In this document: one piece after another, positions 11,250 to 23,400 of the stretch
Layout: each line of letters opens with the position of its first letter
Position numbering within the stretch: position 1 is the first letter of the stretch
Assembly: GCF_002127325.2 (NCBI RefSeq)
Contig: NC_035436.2
Location: forward strand, 86,902,037 to 86,966,036
DNA length: 64,000 nt
Source: Helianthus annuus
Taxonomy: Eukaryota > Streptophyta > Magnoliopsida > Asterales > Asteraceae
Direction: 5' to 3'
Program-made: the position numbers and the translations under genes
Notes under the pieces: generated by a model
Database searches by the model: none
The model's input: the letters and a program-made list of their open reading frames with translations, nothing else
What the model was told of the DNA's origin: nothing

Positions 11250-12631
11250 TTTGAGAGTACATCAGACTGTACTTTTGTAGTATATCAACATATACAAGAA
11301 AGTGTGATTTGGTATTCATTCAAGCCTTAGTGTATCAAACTACACTTTGGAGACTATAGAAATACCACGAAGGCAATTTCTATTTGGTTAAAATTTGGTT
11401 TCTGACATTCCATACAACAGGAATGGGGTGTCTAGTCCTATAGCGCTATATCATACTACCAATCGGCTAGGTGAATGTATAAAAATGGTACAATCCAACA
11501 ATTTGTTTATTAAGTTTTGGAAAATCAGTGTTTAAACCATAGGTAATTGTTTAATTTGTCAAAAGAATATGTATTAAGCATGTGTAATCATATAGTTTAA
11601 AATTAGGAAAATAACAGATAGGCATATATGTTTCACCCCAAAACAATTGAAAACAGTAAAAGAGGGGACTATGTACTCACTTGAGATTGCAAGTATCCTT
11701 GATTAAGTGTCCTAACAAAGCTCGGGAAATCAAGGAATCAAGTGGCACCTAGTATGGATCACTATGTTAAACAATCGGATCCTAAATCGGAAGATAGGAT
11801 AGAATGAAGTTCTATAAATCAAATGAGTATTGCAACTCATATGGCATGATTTAATAGACCTAACATTCTGATTTGGAAGGTCTACCTAAGTGCTTTTGAC
11901 CCGTTTCGACCCATTATGGTAGTATAAGCCACTATAATGCGTCGTTTGCGTAAAACTATGTTCGGATGGTTAATTATGTGCTATGTCAAGTCTTACATGC
12001 CCAATTATCCTTATACATGTTACTAAATCAGATTATATGTCGAAAATATGTTCACATAATCAAAATACGGATTTTAGCTTCAAAAGGGCATTTTGGTCAT
12101 TTCCTATGGGCATACAAGCTAACTAGCATACGACTAACCAATCCTATGTGATCATAAGGTATAACCTCAGTGGTTATTCCCTATGCAACTATGATCACTA
12201 ACTAAGCTTGGTCGGATCTTAAAGATCGACCAAATGGGTCGGGTTCGAAAGGCTAAGCGGTTGTTTAGACCGCTTACCTTGCGACCCTAAACAAGCACTA
12301 ATCTAATAGTGTCGAGTTAAACATGTCAAAACATGTCTAACCTACTGATTTGGTATCAAAACAAAGCGTTTTGATACCCTAAAGTAGTTCTGTTGCAAAA
12401 TGCGTGCTAAAACGCATTTTGACCGAAACTTTGACTCGACACTACAACTAGTTAACGTGGTAATCAGCGGCTATAATCACGAAGGATTATAACTATCGTG
12501 ATTACAATCACGTTTCAAAGTTCAATTGAACTTTGACTTGACCAATTGATGGTCAAAACCGAAAGTCAAACTGTTGGCCAAACGTTTGACTTTCTGCACT
12601 ACATAAGGAAAAAGCAATAAAAAGAATGAAA

Positions 12632-12770
12632 GAATGCTCACTAAGGGTCCTTGCTATCTTTTCAACAAAGAAGACAAAGTCCCAAATGCTTGAGAGAGCT
12701 CCCAAGTCAGATGTGAAGAAGAGAAAATGAGAATGAGCAATGAAACAATGAGAGGAGTAGGCTATTTATA
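12632..12770 (-). promoter_or_regulatory. TE2 LTR core promoter and 5' splice-site-like motif
   Basis: TATAAATA (complement of 12763-12770) is followed in minus sense, about 120 nt on, by TTAGTGAGCATTC. TE4 and TE7 show TATAAATA then GTAAGTATTC with similar spacing. TE2 has GTGAGC, a weaker but usable donor. Confidence 0.5.
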
Positions 12771-13863
12771 GTTGTGGTGAGGCTCTAGGATCATTCCAAG
12801 TGGTTTGTTTAGCCATTAAGCAAGAAATCTTGACCCTCCAATTGTCACAAGCAGGTACAAAGCCTTGGTGACCACTTAAACTTGCTTAACACACCAAGAA
12901 TTTACCAAAACAGCCCCTGAATTTGCAAACTGTTGCTGAAAACAGACTTTCTGCCCAGATGTGATCGTCACGTAGCGCGACGGCATAGGCAGAGGATGGT
13001 CGCGCTACGCTACCATGTGTCTGATTCAGCAAGTTTCAAATAATTACAGTTTTGGTCCCTGCACGTGTTTAAAGCCTTTTTCGATGCGTTTAAACCCTGT
13101 TAACCTCATTTCAAGGCTCTAAAATGAAGTTAAAGTATAGGGGACTCAAAACATGCTCAAAAATATCTCGGATGTCGGTTCGTTTGATCGTACAATCGCG
13201 TCGTTCGGTTAATTACGACGGAAGTCGTAACGAACGCAAAATCGATCCAAATTAAGCGACGAATGGAATTTTTGCATGCCGATCACTAAAATAAAAATAT
13301 TTTAGTGTGTACAAAAATTTTGGATGTCCAGATGTGGTCAGAATGTAAGATATGTGCGAAAATGCAAACTTATGCCATTTTTGACACTTTTAGTCCCTGT
13401 AAGATCATATAAGCATGTTTTCGCACACCGAACCTATCAAAGCTTATTTCTAAGCTATGTTTAGGTTATATATGGTATGTTTAGCTTATGATCAAGTTCC
13501 GGACTATTCGTTACCTTACGAATCGGTATAGTTTCGCAGTTTGACGCAAATAGTCCCTGCGATCGAATAAACTTGTTTTCGCCGTACCAAACCTTCCAAA
13601 ACTTATTTCTAAGTTATGTAAAGGTCATTTAAGGTATGTTAAGCCTATTTCACTATTCCGGTGTGTTTGTTGCGCTAAAACTGACTACGTTTACGCACCA
13701 GTGCGCATATAACTTTCCAGAAAGCGATTTAAAGCTCGGAATTGAACAAGAATTGATATGTGCAAAGGATACACATATTTATACAAATCCCAGGTATGAA
13801 ACACAATGTTTCATAGGTTTGGCATTTGTTTGGTGTTCGTGGTGACACAGGTGTCACAACCGA

Positions 13864-14425
13864 CCAGTACCGAGTCGTACCATACCAGGTATATTCGGTA
13901 CCGGTACCCACTTTTGGGGATTTCGATAACGGTATTTTCATTACCGGTTGGTACCGAGCTCATCAAATCCTGTAGCAATACAAGTAACTGCACCGTTTAA
14001 ATTACTTTTCATACACACAGTAAGTAAACTGTATTTCGTTTGAATGGGGTTTTATATACACAACAACTATTTTGCTTTATTTTTTTTTTCTTTTTCTGTA
14101 ATGAATGAATTGTAACATGTAAATTAACTTGGATATTTAGATTATTGATAAAAAATTTTTATCAAATCCTATAATCAAATCGGTATCGTATTTGTACCAA
14201 ATTTACTATACAAAATCATTTTCGGTACCAATTTGGTACCCACCTTTTGGCGTTTTCAGAATCGTTACTTTCGGTTCGACACCGATCTAGCCCCATACCT
14301 GTATTTATTGATTTTTACCTTCAAATACCATACTGTATCGTACCGAGCATTTTCGGTGCCGGTACCTAATTTCAATGATTTTCCGGACCGGTACTTTCGG
14401 TGCCGTTACCGGTACCGAGCTCATC
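13864..14425. repeat. GGTACC module A, right part
   Basis: Continuation of 4332-4475 after TE2. It holds the rest of module 1 (ending GGTACCGAGCTCATC) and a second, related module of about 280 bp with the same inner order of landmarks (TACCAAATTTAC, a CACTTTTGG/CACCTTTTGG block, TTTTTACC, a final CGAGCTCATC). Confidence 0.75.
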
Positions 14426-14664
14426 CATATTTTAACGTGTTAGCACCGTAATAACCGAACTGAAAACAACCGAATTTCCAACGTGTAGGACGTGTGGGTC
14501 CTATTATTATATATTATGTTATTGAAAATCGTTTTTTAGGACGGAGTGACTATCCTTTTCACGACATTTTTATTTATGTTTCCATATTCGGTATCTGCTT
14601 GCCGTTACTGACACACGTTTTGCAGTTATTGGGTCCCCGCCGCAACGCGCGGATGAAAAATCAA
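14426..14664. other. non-coding AT-rich stretch
   Basis: No gene or clear repeat seen. It may be the body of a Helitron whose end is called next; no matching 5' TC end could be fixed. Confidence 0.4.
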
Positions 14665-14668
14665 CTAG
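14631..14668 (+). mobile_element. Helitron-like 3' terminus
   Basis: A GC hairpin-prone segment (CCGCCGCAACGCGCGG, 14637-14652) followed 12 nt later by CTAG at 14665-14668 and then T. This matches the plant Helitron 3' end: short hairpin, about 10 nt, CTRR, inserted before T. Only the end is recognisable; no Rep/helicase. Confidence 0.5.
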
Positions 14669-14896
14669 TTGAATTAAATTAAAACCCCACTTACACTCGT
14701 AACTTTATGTCTATCAAATCGTTTTCTCTAAGTTTAACTTAACTATAATGTATGGTTTAGTTAAATACTCGTTAACATCTACAAAATAGAAATATGACAT
14801 GAATTAATACGGTTTCATCAAAATAAAATATGAGCGTATCTAAAATGCATCGATTAGCAGCGATGCTATGTTTTTGTCAATGTCGTTTTGAAATAC

Positions 14897-15080
14897 AATA
14901 AAAGCTCTATAAATTAATACTAAATAGATTAATAACCTCAATATATTTATAATTTGTCCGGTTTCAACTTGGGACCAGTACAAAATTGAACCCCAATCGA
15001 TAAAACAATAAGATAATAACTTTTTTTAAATCCCGGTGTCTATATATTGGTCCCAACAAAATTATAAATTAATAATTATT
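14897..15080. mobile_element. AT-rich foldback MITE candidate
   Basis: Outer parts are roughly inverted: CTCTATAAATTAATA near 14910 against TATAAATTAATAATT near 15064, with GGGACCAGT / TTGGTCCC nearer the centre. The flanking duplication could not be fixed. The stretch 14669-14896 before it is plain AT-rich DNA with nothing recognised. Confidence 0.45.
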
Positions 15081-15177
15081 ATTTACCTATATATTAAAAA
15101 CTGAATTGAATGAACAATGTTCAATGAATATATATAGTAATAAAATAGAAATGAATGAATAGTAACATGAGTAACGA

Positions 15178-15413
15178 ATGAGCAAATGGTATTGTGTACC
15201 GGTACCAGTATCAAATTTATCAAACCAGGTGTATTTTCGGTGCCGGTTCGGCACCGGTATTCATCGGTTTTTACCCTCAAATACCGTTGTCGTACCAGTA
15301 CTGACCGGTACCGAGCCGTACCGTACCAGGTATATTCGGTACCGGTACCCACTTTTGGGGATTTCGGTAACAGTATTTCGGTACCGCTGGTACGGAGCTC
15401 ATCAAATCCTGTA
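15178..15413. repeat. GGTACC module B (single module)
   Basis: A lone copy of module 1: starts near GAGCAAATGGTA, carries repeated ACCGGTACC and CGGTACCGG words and ends GGTACGGAGCTCATC. It is similar to modules A and C but without their second module. Confidence 0.75.
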
Positions 15414-15479
15414 GCAATGCAAGTAATTGCACCGTTTAGATTAAATTTCATACAATAGAATTGAATGAATAGTAACATC

Positions 15480-16152
15480 ACTAAGGAATGAACAAATGGT
15501 ATCGGGTACCGGTACCGGTATTAAATTTACCAAACCGGGTATATTTTCGGTGTCGATTCAGCACCGATATTCATCGGTTTTTACCCTAAATACCAGCGTC
15601 GTACCAGTACCGACCGCTACCGAGCCGTACCGTACCAGGTATATTCGGTACCGGTACCCACTTTTGGGGATTTCGGTAACGTTATTTTCGGTACCGGTTG
15701 GTACCGAGCTCATCAAATCCTGTAGTAATGCAAGTAATTACACCGTTTAAATTACTTTTCATACACACAGTAAGACTGTATTTCGTTTGAATGAGGTTTT
15801 ATATACATAACAACTATTTTGCTTTATTTTTTGTCTTTTTTTCTGTAATGAATGAATTGTAGCATGTAAATTAACTTGGATATTTAGATTATTGATAAGC
15901 AAATCGTATCAAATCCTATAATCAAACCGGTATCGTATCTCTACTAAATTTACTATACCAAATCATTTTCGGTACCAATTTGGTACCCACCTTTTGGCGT
16001 TTTCAGAATCGTTACTTTCTGTTCGACACCGGTCTAGCACCATACCTGCATTTATTGATTTTTACCTTCAAATACCATACTGTATCGTATCGAGCATTTT
16101 CGGTGCCGATACCTAATTTCGATGATTTTTCGGATCGGTACTTTCGGTGCCA
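15480..16152. repeat. GGTACC module C, duplicate of module A
   Basis: Collinear with module A from ATCACTAAGGAAT through both modules to TTTCGGTGCC, with a few percent divergence by eye. A and C therefore arose by duplication of about 700 bp before TE1 and TE2 landed in A. It is cut at the right by a SINE. Confidence 0.75.
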
Positions 16153-16459
16153 ATGAGGTAGTGGTGGAGTGGTTGGGGAAAGAATTGGTGTTCCTTGTGA
16201 CCCAGGTTCGATTCCCACTCTCCTCACTATTTTCTGCGGCATCCAGGTGAAGAGCGAATACGGGTGGCGCCGGTTTGACTTGGATGGGAGGCGAGGTTTT
16301 TTTACTGATTATTGTACTGTCGTGTCTTCGGGCGGGTGGAGGTCAGGTTTCCGCACATATAGGGAGAGCCAAGGGGCTTGCGGCGGTCAAGTAGTCGACC
16401 TTGGACACAACGCCTGGTGTCACGGTGGTTGGCACGTCATTCCTTGCCGTTAAAAAAAC
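16153..16459 (+). mobile_element. tRNA-derived SINE
   Basis: An internal RNA polymerase III promoter is visible: A box TGGTGGAGTGGT (16162-16173) and B box GGTTCGATTCC (16205-16215), 31 nt apart. The head is tRNA-like, the body of about 220 bp is GC-richer than its surroundings and the 3' end is a short A tract (16452-16458). No flanking duplication could be fixed. The open frame across it is incidental. Confidence 0.8.
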
Positions 16460-16806
16460 ACATATTAGTTAAGAAATATAAATGTTGGTTAACTGAGTTA
16501 TTTATTCACATATTAGGGGTAGGATTTATGCCTGAACCCGAACAATGTTGATACCCAAACCTGAATACAGTTCATGGATCAGTAATTGGGTAGGTTTAGG
16601 GAGAATCAGGTTAACCCGATTAACCGTACCGTTAGTTATTTCTCATAGTGTTTTCCTTTGCTTTTCAACATTCATGTGTTTCGAGCATATTTTGGTTGAT
16701 GAAGTCATTCTTATCAAGAATGATTGTAAGATTCATATGTCGTGGAATCACCAATTTGACTACGATACAAAAATTAGGTTGTGTGGGAGTGAAAACGATG
16801 AACAAT

Positions 16807-17240
16807 TGTTAGTGCACCTACGTCTGCTGACTACGTCTTCTATCAAGTCTTGAAAGTTGAACAGATCAAACATGGCACAGAATCCTAGAATAGCATGTTT
16901 GTATAGGAATCGCTTATGTGTACACATCTAGGGTCGCTTTTGTGTCATAGGATGTTAGGATCGCTTATATGATCATATGCTGGATCGCTTTTTAGTCATG
17001 TTACTGGATCGCTCATACGTGCATGTATGTATGAGCGAACCTGAATCTCTATATATAGGACATATGAGCGATCTCACATCAGATAGTTAAGGGTGTATTG
17101 TTCCGGTACTCTGCCGAAGTGCTGTCTGATCGTGTAATCTTTCAAGATATCAATACAACAGCAAGTTTAAAGTGTATACAGCTTCAATAGCACCGAATTA
17201 TTAGTTTCCGCCTCTTAATTTGGACACGAACTTCTCTGAA
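16807..17240 (+). repeat. left LTR of the small element
   Basis: Contains a TATA box (CTATATATAGG, about 17050-17060) and four to five repeats of GGATCGCTTNT / GAGCGA spaced 25-35 bp, which look like a regulatory array. No clear primer-binding site follows the LTR. Confidence 0.75.
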
Positions 17241-19281
17241 TCTTCAAGATGGTATTGTGGATCATGAATCGGCATCTTTCTAAATCTGTGTTTGAAAAGT
17301 TGCAGGACTTGCCGGAACTCCCAGGTGTGTAAGCGAGGAGTAGGAATCTGCACCTTGAGAATTCAACCAAAAGATGGTAATTGGTTGAAAAACAGGTTTG
17401 ATAAGCTTAATTGCTAAATCTACAAGTGATTGTGTGTTTGTGGTTGTTATAAATGGTTCAGAACGAGAACCAGTTGATCTTACAAGTGATTAAATCAGGG
17501 TCATTAAATTGGACTTGATTTAATTATCATTCAAGATTTTGGTAAACAAAGTGATGATGTGAACCCCATTGTTTTACAAAAGGTAAAAGAAACTAAACTT
17601 ATTTTCCGGAAAAACCATTCTGATTAAAACAAACTTGAGTGTTTTGAAATCATTATGGGAAAATAGTTTGTTGTGAGGGGGAGTTCTGATTGTTTAAGCC
17701 AAACGGATGGAGAATTGAAGTATTTCGATATCAGTTGTCATGTTCTGTACAGTTTGTTTTCAATTTTCTTTAGATGTATTTGAATTTTAAGGGGAGTAAG
17801 AATTTTTAGAAAATCCAAAAACATCAGAAAATTTGGAAAAGACAAAAACATGATAAAATTGAAAAATGAGTATTTGTTGCATAAAAGAGGAAATGATAGT
17901 ACATTAGTGAACTATCACAGCACGCTAAAGAATTGTAAAGTCAAAATGTGATAAACAATCTTACTGTGGATGTGTCAGTAGATTTTCGCACATTTAGTAA
18001 ATTGAAACGAGATATAAACCTAAATCAAACTTACTTAATTCGTGGGTAACTATTCTTGGATATATGGGTAACCCCCGAAATCTTGTTTGAAAGGTCCCGT
18101 ATTCTGAGATACTAGGTCTTTATACTCAGTGATATCTGGGGTATTATTCCGGGACTTCTGCTGTATGGAAATACTGACATAGTCCCCGAATAATACTTTC
18201 TGCAAAAAGCTTTGAAACATAAGCGCCACCCTCAGCAAACTGATTAAACAATAAAATTGGTAATCTTTGCTGTTGTAAAAAAGATCCTCTAAAGGGGACC
18301 CACCAAAAGTCGAGCCGTCATCTCTCTGCTGAACGGAAGTTCTGACCTGAGCTCTCACGGTTTCGCATCTACCTCTTTACAGATATCATCTGTGGTATAC
18401 TCACCTGTAAGACTGAATATTTGGGATCTGGATACGGGAGTATATTCAAGTGGAGTGATACACAATTAAGTTTAAGTCTCTAAAACATTAATATCGTATC
18501 TCGAATCAATTGAAATCTGTGTGAAAATTTAAGTGGACAAACATACTGACAATATAGGTAAATTGTTTAGAACATAATGTGTAATCAAGCTTAATGGTGT
18601 TAGTGATATGTTTCATAACTGATATGATCCTCTTGCACAAACTCACAAAAATATTGTCTGTAAATATTTCATCTCTGCATTTACTTTTATTCAAATATCC
18701 AAAAAGATTTTGAGTGTGTTTTAGCATAACTTTTTGAAAAATCAAAAAGATTTTCGACAACTGGTGTTGAGATGCTGATTTTCAAAATTCAAAGTGCTAA
18801 ACTTGAAGAACTGGTTTGGGGAATGTTTGTGTGTAGATGGCAAAGTTGTTTTGATAAAAACCGGAAATATTCTTGAATGCAAAATTATTACTGTTTTGGT
18901 TCAACATAGTTTCTAAATTGTTGAAAATTTTTATCTTTGTAGAAACTTATGGTTGGGTAGAGATTGTGCAGGTATTAAAAAGCCAGGTTACAATCTTGAA
19001 CTTGATGGGAGCCTGTTAACGATCTCAGAAACAGTGAAAGTTTGAATTCCAGACTACGATCCCAGTTATGTGAGAGGGGGAGTCTGAAGACACCGAGTCA
19101 ACATTCAAATAGAGAAGAGTTTGTTAATGATGGAGATAGAGAACGAGGATTCGTGGAACGACAAAATATTTCAGATGCAGATTGTCGACTGATGAAGATT
19201 GTAGATAGACATGTGCAAATGCAGACTGGAATGATCTATGAAGACAATTATGAAGACTCCGTCAACATCCGAGGGGGAGTT

Positions 19282-19715
19282 TGTTAGTGCACCTACGTCT
19301 GCTGACTACGTCTTCTATCAAGTCTTGAAAGTTGAACAGATCAAACATGGCACAGAATCCTAGAATAGCATGTTTGTATAGGAATCGCTTATGTGTACAC
19401 ATCTAGGGTCGCTTTTGTGTCATAGGATGTCAGGATCGCTTATATGATCATATGCTGGATCGCTTTTTAGTCATGTTACTGGATCGCTCATACGTGCATG
19501 TACGTATGAGCGAACCTGAATCTCTATATATAGGACATATGAGCGATCTCACATCAGATAGTTAAGGGTGTATTGTTCCGGTACTCTGCCGAAGTGCTGT
19601 CTGATCGTGTAATCTTTCAAGATATCAATACAACAGCAAGTTTAAAGTGTATACAGCTTCAATAGCACCGAATTATTAGTTTCCGCCTCTTAATTCGGAC
19701 ACGAACTTCTCTGAA
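19282..19715 (+). repeat. right LTR of the small element
   Basis: Near-identical partner of 16807-17240, preceded by CCGAGGGGGAGTT. Confidence 0.8.
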
Positions 19716-19962
19716 CGACTCAAACAGGTCAACGAACGATCCTACAACAATTATGGGAATCACCAACATGGTTACGAATTAAACCCAAACTGAATTAATC
19801 TGAACCTGATTAATCCGGGCTTTAAATGGGTCGGTTATCAGGTAAGTTTTTTCCATCCAAAAACTCGAATAACCTGAAATCTGATTAAAAAACCCAACTA
19901 TACCCCTATCACACATAACCATACTTCTTAAAATCTGAACTATTGGTTGCACAATTGATTAA

Positions 19963-20154
19963 GGGCATGTTTGGCTAAGCTTTTTGAAACAACTTATTGA
20001 CTTATTGGCTTTTTGAAAAGTTGTAAGCTCTAAAATGATGTTTGGCAATAAGAGTGTATGTGAGGGGAAAAAACCAATAAGTCAATAAGTCATTCCATAC
20101 TGACTTTTCCAAAAAGTCAATAAGTTGTTTAAAAAAGCTTAGTCAAACATGCCC
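19963..20154. mobile_element. Tourist-like MITE (192 bp) upstream of TIM10
   Basis: Long terminal inverted repeats: GGGCATGTTTGGCTAAGC at the left and its near complement (GCTTAGTCAAACATGCCC) at the right, extending over about 50 bp with CTTATTGACTT words. Flanked by TAA on both sides (19960-19962 and 20155-20157), the 3-bp duplication of PIF/Harbinger elements. Ends about 330 bp before the TIM10 ATG, so it may lie in the promoter. Confidence 0.8.
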
Positions 20155-20314
20155 TAAGTTGAGTTTTGTTGGTTATTCCGTTTTCCTGCTTCAAAAAAAT
20201 GGTTAAAACTGTAAATATCGTAAAGAAGTGAGACAAAACTATCAAAACTAAAACTGTTGTGGTCTGAATCGATAAACAAAAACCAAGAGGAAAACCATAA
20301 CCAAAGTGTTCCTA

Positions 20315-20342
20315 AAACCCTAAAAGAAACTGGAAACCCTAA
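20315..20342 (+). promoter_or_regulatory. two telo-boxes in the TIM10 promoter/leader
   Basis: AAACCCTAA at 20315-20323 and again at 20334-20342. Telo-boxes are common just upstream of plant genes for ribosomal and mitochondrial-import proteins, which fits TIM10. Confidence 0.6.
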
Positions 20343-20369
20343 GATCTCCGTCACTCGCCTCTCTTTCAG

Positions 20370-20449
20370 GTAGAGTATTTCGAGATCAAAATCAATTTCT
20401 AGATTCTTCTCAATAACATTTTTGCTAATCATTGATCCGATTTTTTCAG
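20370..20449 (+). other. probable 5'-UTR intron of TIM10
   Basis: CTTTCAG|GTAGAG at 20370 and TTTTTTCAG|G at 20449 would delimit an 80-nt intron in the leader, 37 nt before the ATG. Both sites fit plant consensus, but only a transcript could prove use. Confidence 0.45.
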
Positions 20450-20486
20450 GTTTACTGTAGAATTCTTTGTTTTTGCGCATTCAACA

Positions 20487-23400
20487 ATGGCTGCCAACAA
20501 CAATACGCCGACTGCATTAGACAAGGAACAGGTAATTTTGTATGTTTAGTTTCAAATTTGAGCATTGAATGGTTTAGATCTGTGAGAATTTATGCGCCGT
20601 TGATTTTGTAAGGCTACTGTTTGCTTAGAACAAGTTAGGGCTAGGGTTTTGGGACGATGAACTAATTATAGACTGATTGTGTTTTGGTATATTTGTTTAT
20701 GAAGTTGGTTTAATGTTTGGTTTGTAGATCTTTGGAATGGCAGAGAAGGAGATGGAGTACAGGGTTGAATTGTTTAACAAGTAAGTTGTTATGCATACTG
20801 TACTTGTTAGATGATGTTATCGATTGATACGATAATGTTTTTCTTTCAATAGGTAGTGATCTTATATTTTGAGTTAAGATACAATGTGGTCGTCACACTT
20901 GTGTTTGATAACTGTAGGCTAAGCAGTCAATAGCGGTGCTATAGCGGTTAGCGGACTTCAGGGTGTGTAGCAGTCCAAATAGCGGTGGCCTATAGCGGTT
21001 CCGCTATTAGCGGCGCTAAATACCGCTATAGCGGTGGCCTATAGCGGTTATAGCAGTAACGGTGTTTGATTGTGTTAATTTTTAAATTAAATACTTCAAA
21101 GTTACTATTAGTATTTGATTTGCAACAGGTTTTTGATAATGGAATGATATTACTATGAATTTTGATATTACTATTAATATTTTTCAAAGATATATTTATA
21201 TATATATAAAAATACATAAATTATGCATGGTATAAAAATTACCGCTATATCACCGCTATACCACCGCTATAACCTATGTATCATATAGCTGACCTTGACC
21301 GCTATTCGATTTTGGACCGCTTTAACTGCATAGACTGTAGGTAGTTTTTTACGTATGATAATTTGAGGCGTTGTTTTCTTTTGAAACTAAAACCTTTGTT
21401 TTAAAAGGCTTGACACACACGAGGGTCTTTAGGAGACTAAACAATCAAAGGGATGAAGAAATAGGAAAGATTGATATTTGATATGTAGAATAGATAAGAG
21501 AGACACAGCTGTTGATTCTAAATAAAGCTTATTTGGCTGGACATAGGGCGACGCCTGCACCTAAGAGAGCCTCACACTTTTTTTAAACCAAGAACAAAAT
21601 AAGCTTCAGCTTTTTAAAGCTTGGTTTTAAAAAGCGAGAGACGCACAAAAGCGACGGGGCCTAAAACCGAGGCGCGAAGCGCAAAAGCGGTGGGCTTTTC
21701 GTACCCAAGGCGCAAAGTGATTATATAACTTTGTATATATATCCTATAGGTTTTTAGCATCCTTTATTCATAATATAGCTATAAATAAGGTTTATATATG
21801 ATTTACCTATAAGTACAAGCCAAAAAACCTATTGTACAGCAGTTTGATGCTTAAAAACAGTATAAAAACACCCTATGTACATGAGGCGCGCGCCTCAGGC
21901 CTGAAAAACCTTCAAAATTTGCGCTTTTTGGGGGCTTTTGTAAAAAGCGCCTCGCGTGTCGGCGCGCCTCAGCCGCGCTTTTTAAAACCCAGTTTTAAAG
22001 ATTGTTTTGTTAGTTATGGAAACTTGGTTTAATCAAGTCAAAGCAATGTATGCTAAGAATAGCAAGTTGCTTATGGTTTTTGTAAAATTTGGATAATAAT
22101 ATATTGCTTAGATATCTTGTTCGTTTTGACATCAAGTATCAGGCAATCGCATACTAATGACTTTGATTGTTTTGGCTTATAATTTGCGGGGAGCTTACCA
22201 AGGTTTAAAAGAACGGAAACGAGTTTCGAGGCGTTTTCCCTTCGCCTCACGAGGCGTAAGCTTTGAGGCGAAACGAGGCGTAAGGCCGAGGCGGTATTAA
22301 TAAATAAATATAAAAATTATATATATTATGAAAATAATAATACTAACTAATTCATCATCAGATTCATCAAAATCATCAAAAACACACAAAAAAGTCATGA
22401 AATGCTTGAAATTGACATAAAAAGTCAAAAACATCAAAAACAACTATCAAAATCCCCTGAGGCGCAGCCTTCTTAGCGCCTCAGCCCCCCTCTAAGGCGT
22501 ATTAACACTAAAAACCCCATGAGGCGCGCCTCAGACTCGTTTTTTGGCCATTTCGCCTCGAGGCGCGCCCTGAGGCGCATGCCTGAAGCGTTTTTTAAAA
22601 CCATGGAACTTACAACTTTTTGCATCATTCAAGGTTCAAGCCTTTTATGTTTATGGATGTTCCTGTTTAATTTTAATGTATGTATAATTTGATGCAGACT
22701 TACCCAGACATGTTTTGCCAAGTGTGTTGAGAAAAGGTATTCCCTTAACAATGAATAGGGGCAGCAACTGTGGTTTAGTTTTTTTTATTCACACATTAGT
22801 TTAGTACTAATCTCTTCTGCTTGGCGTTTCCACCATGGTATTTTAAACAACTTAACTGTTTCAGGTACAAAGAGTCTGAGTTAAACATGGGTGAAACCAG
22901 TTGCATCGATCGCTGTGTTTCAAAATATTGGCAGGTACAATTTTTGGTATTTAACATCTTAGCATGTACAAAGGTCTGCCTTATCGGTACCGGGCTTTAG
23001 AGTATGATTACAGTTACTGATGCAGGAGCATCCGGATACAAGCACAAACAATTTTAATATTTTATTATTTGAATTTTAGTCTTTTTATATAGTTCATAGT
23101 TACCTAAATCGCTAGGGTACCCACGATCCACGTATTGGATCGTGGTGTACCCAATCGCAATTCGCTATCGATCCGGAACGTCCTGGTACGGCGATCCAAA
23201 TTGATTAGGTCCGGCGATCCGAGTTGCTCAGGTACGGCGTTCTAGGATGATAAGGTTCGGCGCTCTGGAATGATAAGGTTCGGGGTTCCATATGCAAGTT
23301 TCGGCGACGAATTCCGACGCCGGAGTTGTTTTCAGCAGGAAACCAGGAAGAAAGGGAAGAAGAAGAAGACAGAACTAGGAAGAGGAAGAAGGGGAAGAAA

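Larger units (their letters stand above)
4476..13858 (-). mobile_element. TE2: complete gag-only LTR retrotransposon (TR-GAG type), 9383 bp
   Basis: Bounded by a perfect 5-bp duplication ACCGA (4471-4475 and 13859-13863) inside a GGTACC module. In minus orientation the order is 5' LTR (10405-13858), iMet primer-binding site, leader, gag, a 1.4-kb non-coding tail, polypurine tract next to 7219, 3' LTR (4476-7218). No protease, reverse transcriptase, RNase H or integrase is present in any frame, and the interior is only about 3.2 kb. An intact gag without pol fits the terminal-repeat retrotransposon with GAG (TR-GAG) class, which must borrow pol from autonomous Tekay relatives. The 3' LTR is 711 bp shorter than the 5' LTR. 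Confidence 0.93.
10405..13858 (-). repeat. TE2 5' LTR (3454 bp, full length)
   Basis: Carries the promoter in minus sense: TATAAATA complementary to 12763-12770, and a weak 5' splice site GTGAGC complementary to about 12636-12641. The dyad module is at 12961-13018 and an acceptor-like TTTCAG is at 10639-10645 (minus). Terminal bases are TG...CA in the element sense. Confidence 0.93.
16807..19715 (+). mobile_element. small coding-free LTR element (copia-like, TRIM/LARD type)
   Basis: Two 434-bp direct repeats (16807-17240 and 19282-19715), each starting TGTTAGTGCACC, flank a 2.04-kb interior without gag or pol. A polypurine tract GAGGGGGAGTT directly precedes the right LTR. I saw only about three base differences between the LTRs, so the insertion is young. 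LTR ends are not a clean TG...CA and the TSD is uncertain; AACAA / AACAG is possible if the LTRs run a few bases further. The TGTTAG start and the PPT recall copia elements, but no coding proof exists. Confidence 0.8.
16514..19908. mobile_element. hAT-like non-autonomous element, split by an LTR element
   Basis: Ends TAGGGGTA (16514-16521) and TACCCCTA (19901-19908) are exact inverses, with weaker inverted similarity beyond. They are flanked by TCACATAT (16506-16513) and TCACACAT (19909-19916), an 8-bp duplication with one mismatch, as hAT elements make. Net length without the inserted LTR element is about 490 bp; no transposase is readable. The arms are rich in AACCTGA / TTAACCCGA words. Confidence 0.7.

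Noticed and set aside
5326..12151. Identical 61-aa ORFs at 5326-5511 and 11966-12151
   Set aside because: Equivalent positions in the two LTRs of TE2; identity follows from LTR duplication, not from protein selection.
16153..16220. A tRNA gene
   Set aside because: The B box is good but the arms do not close into a cloverleaf and the sequence continues into a SINE body with an A tail.
16169..16453. 94-aa ORF near 16.2 kb
   Set aside because: Lies within a SINE with clear A and B boxes; incidental frame.
16545..16853. Possible transposase fragment in the hAT-like element
   Set aside because: The frame has no hAT dimerisation or DDE landmarks that I can see and runs into the inserted LTR.
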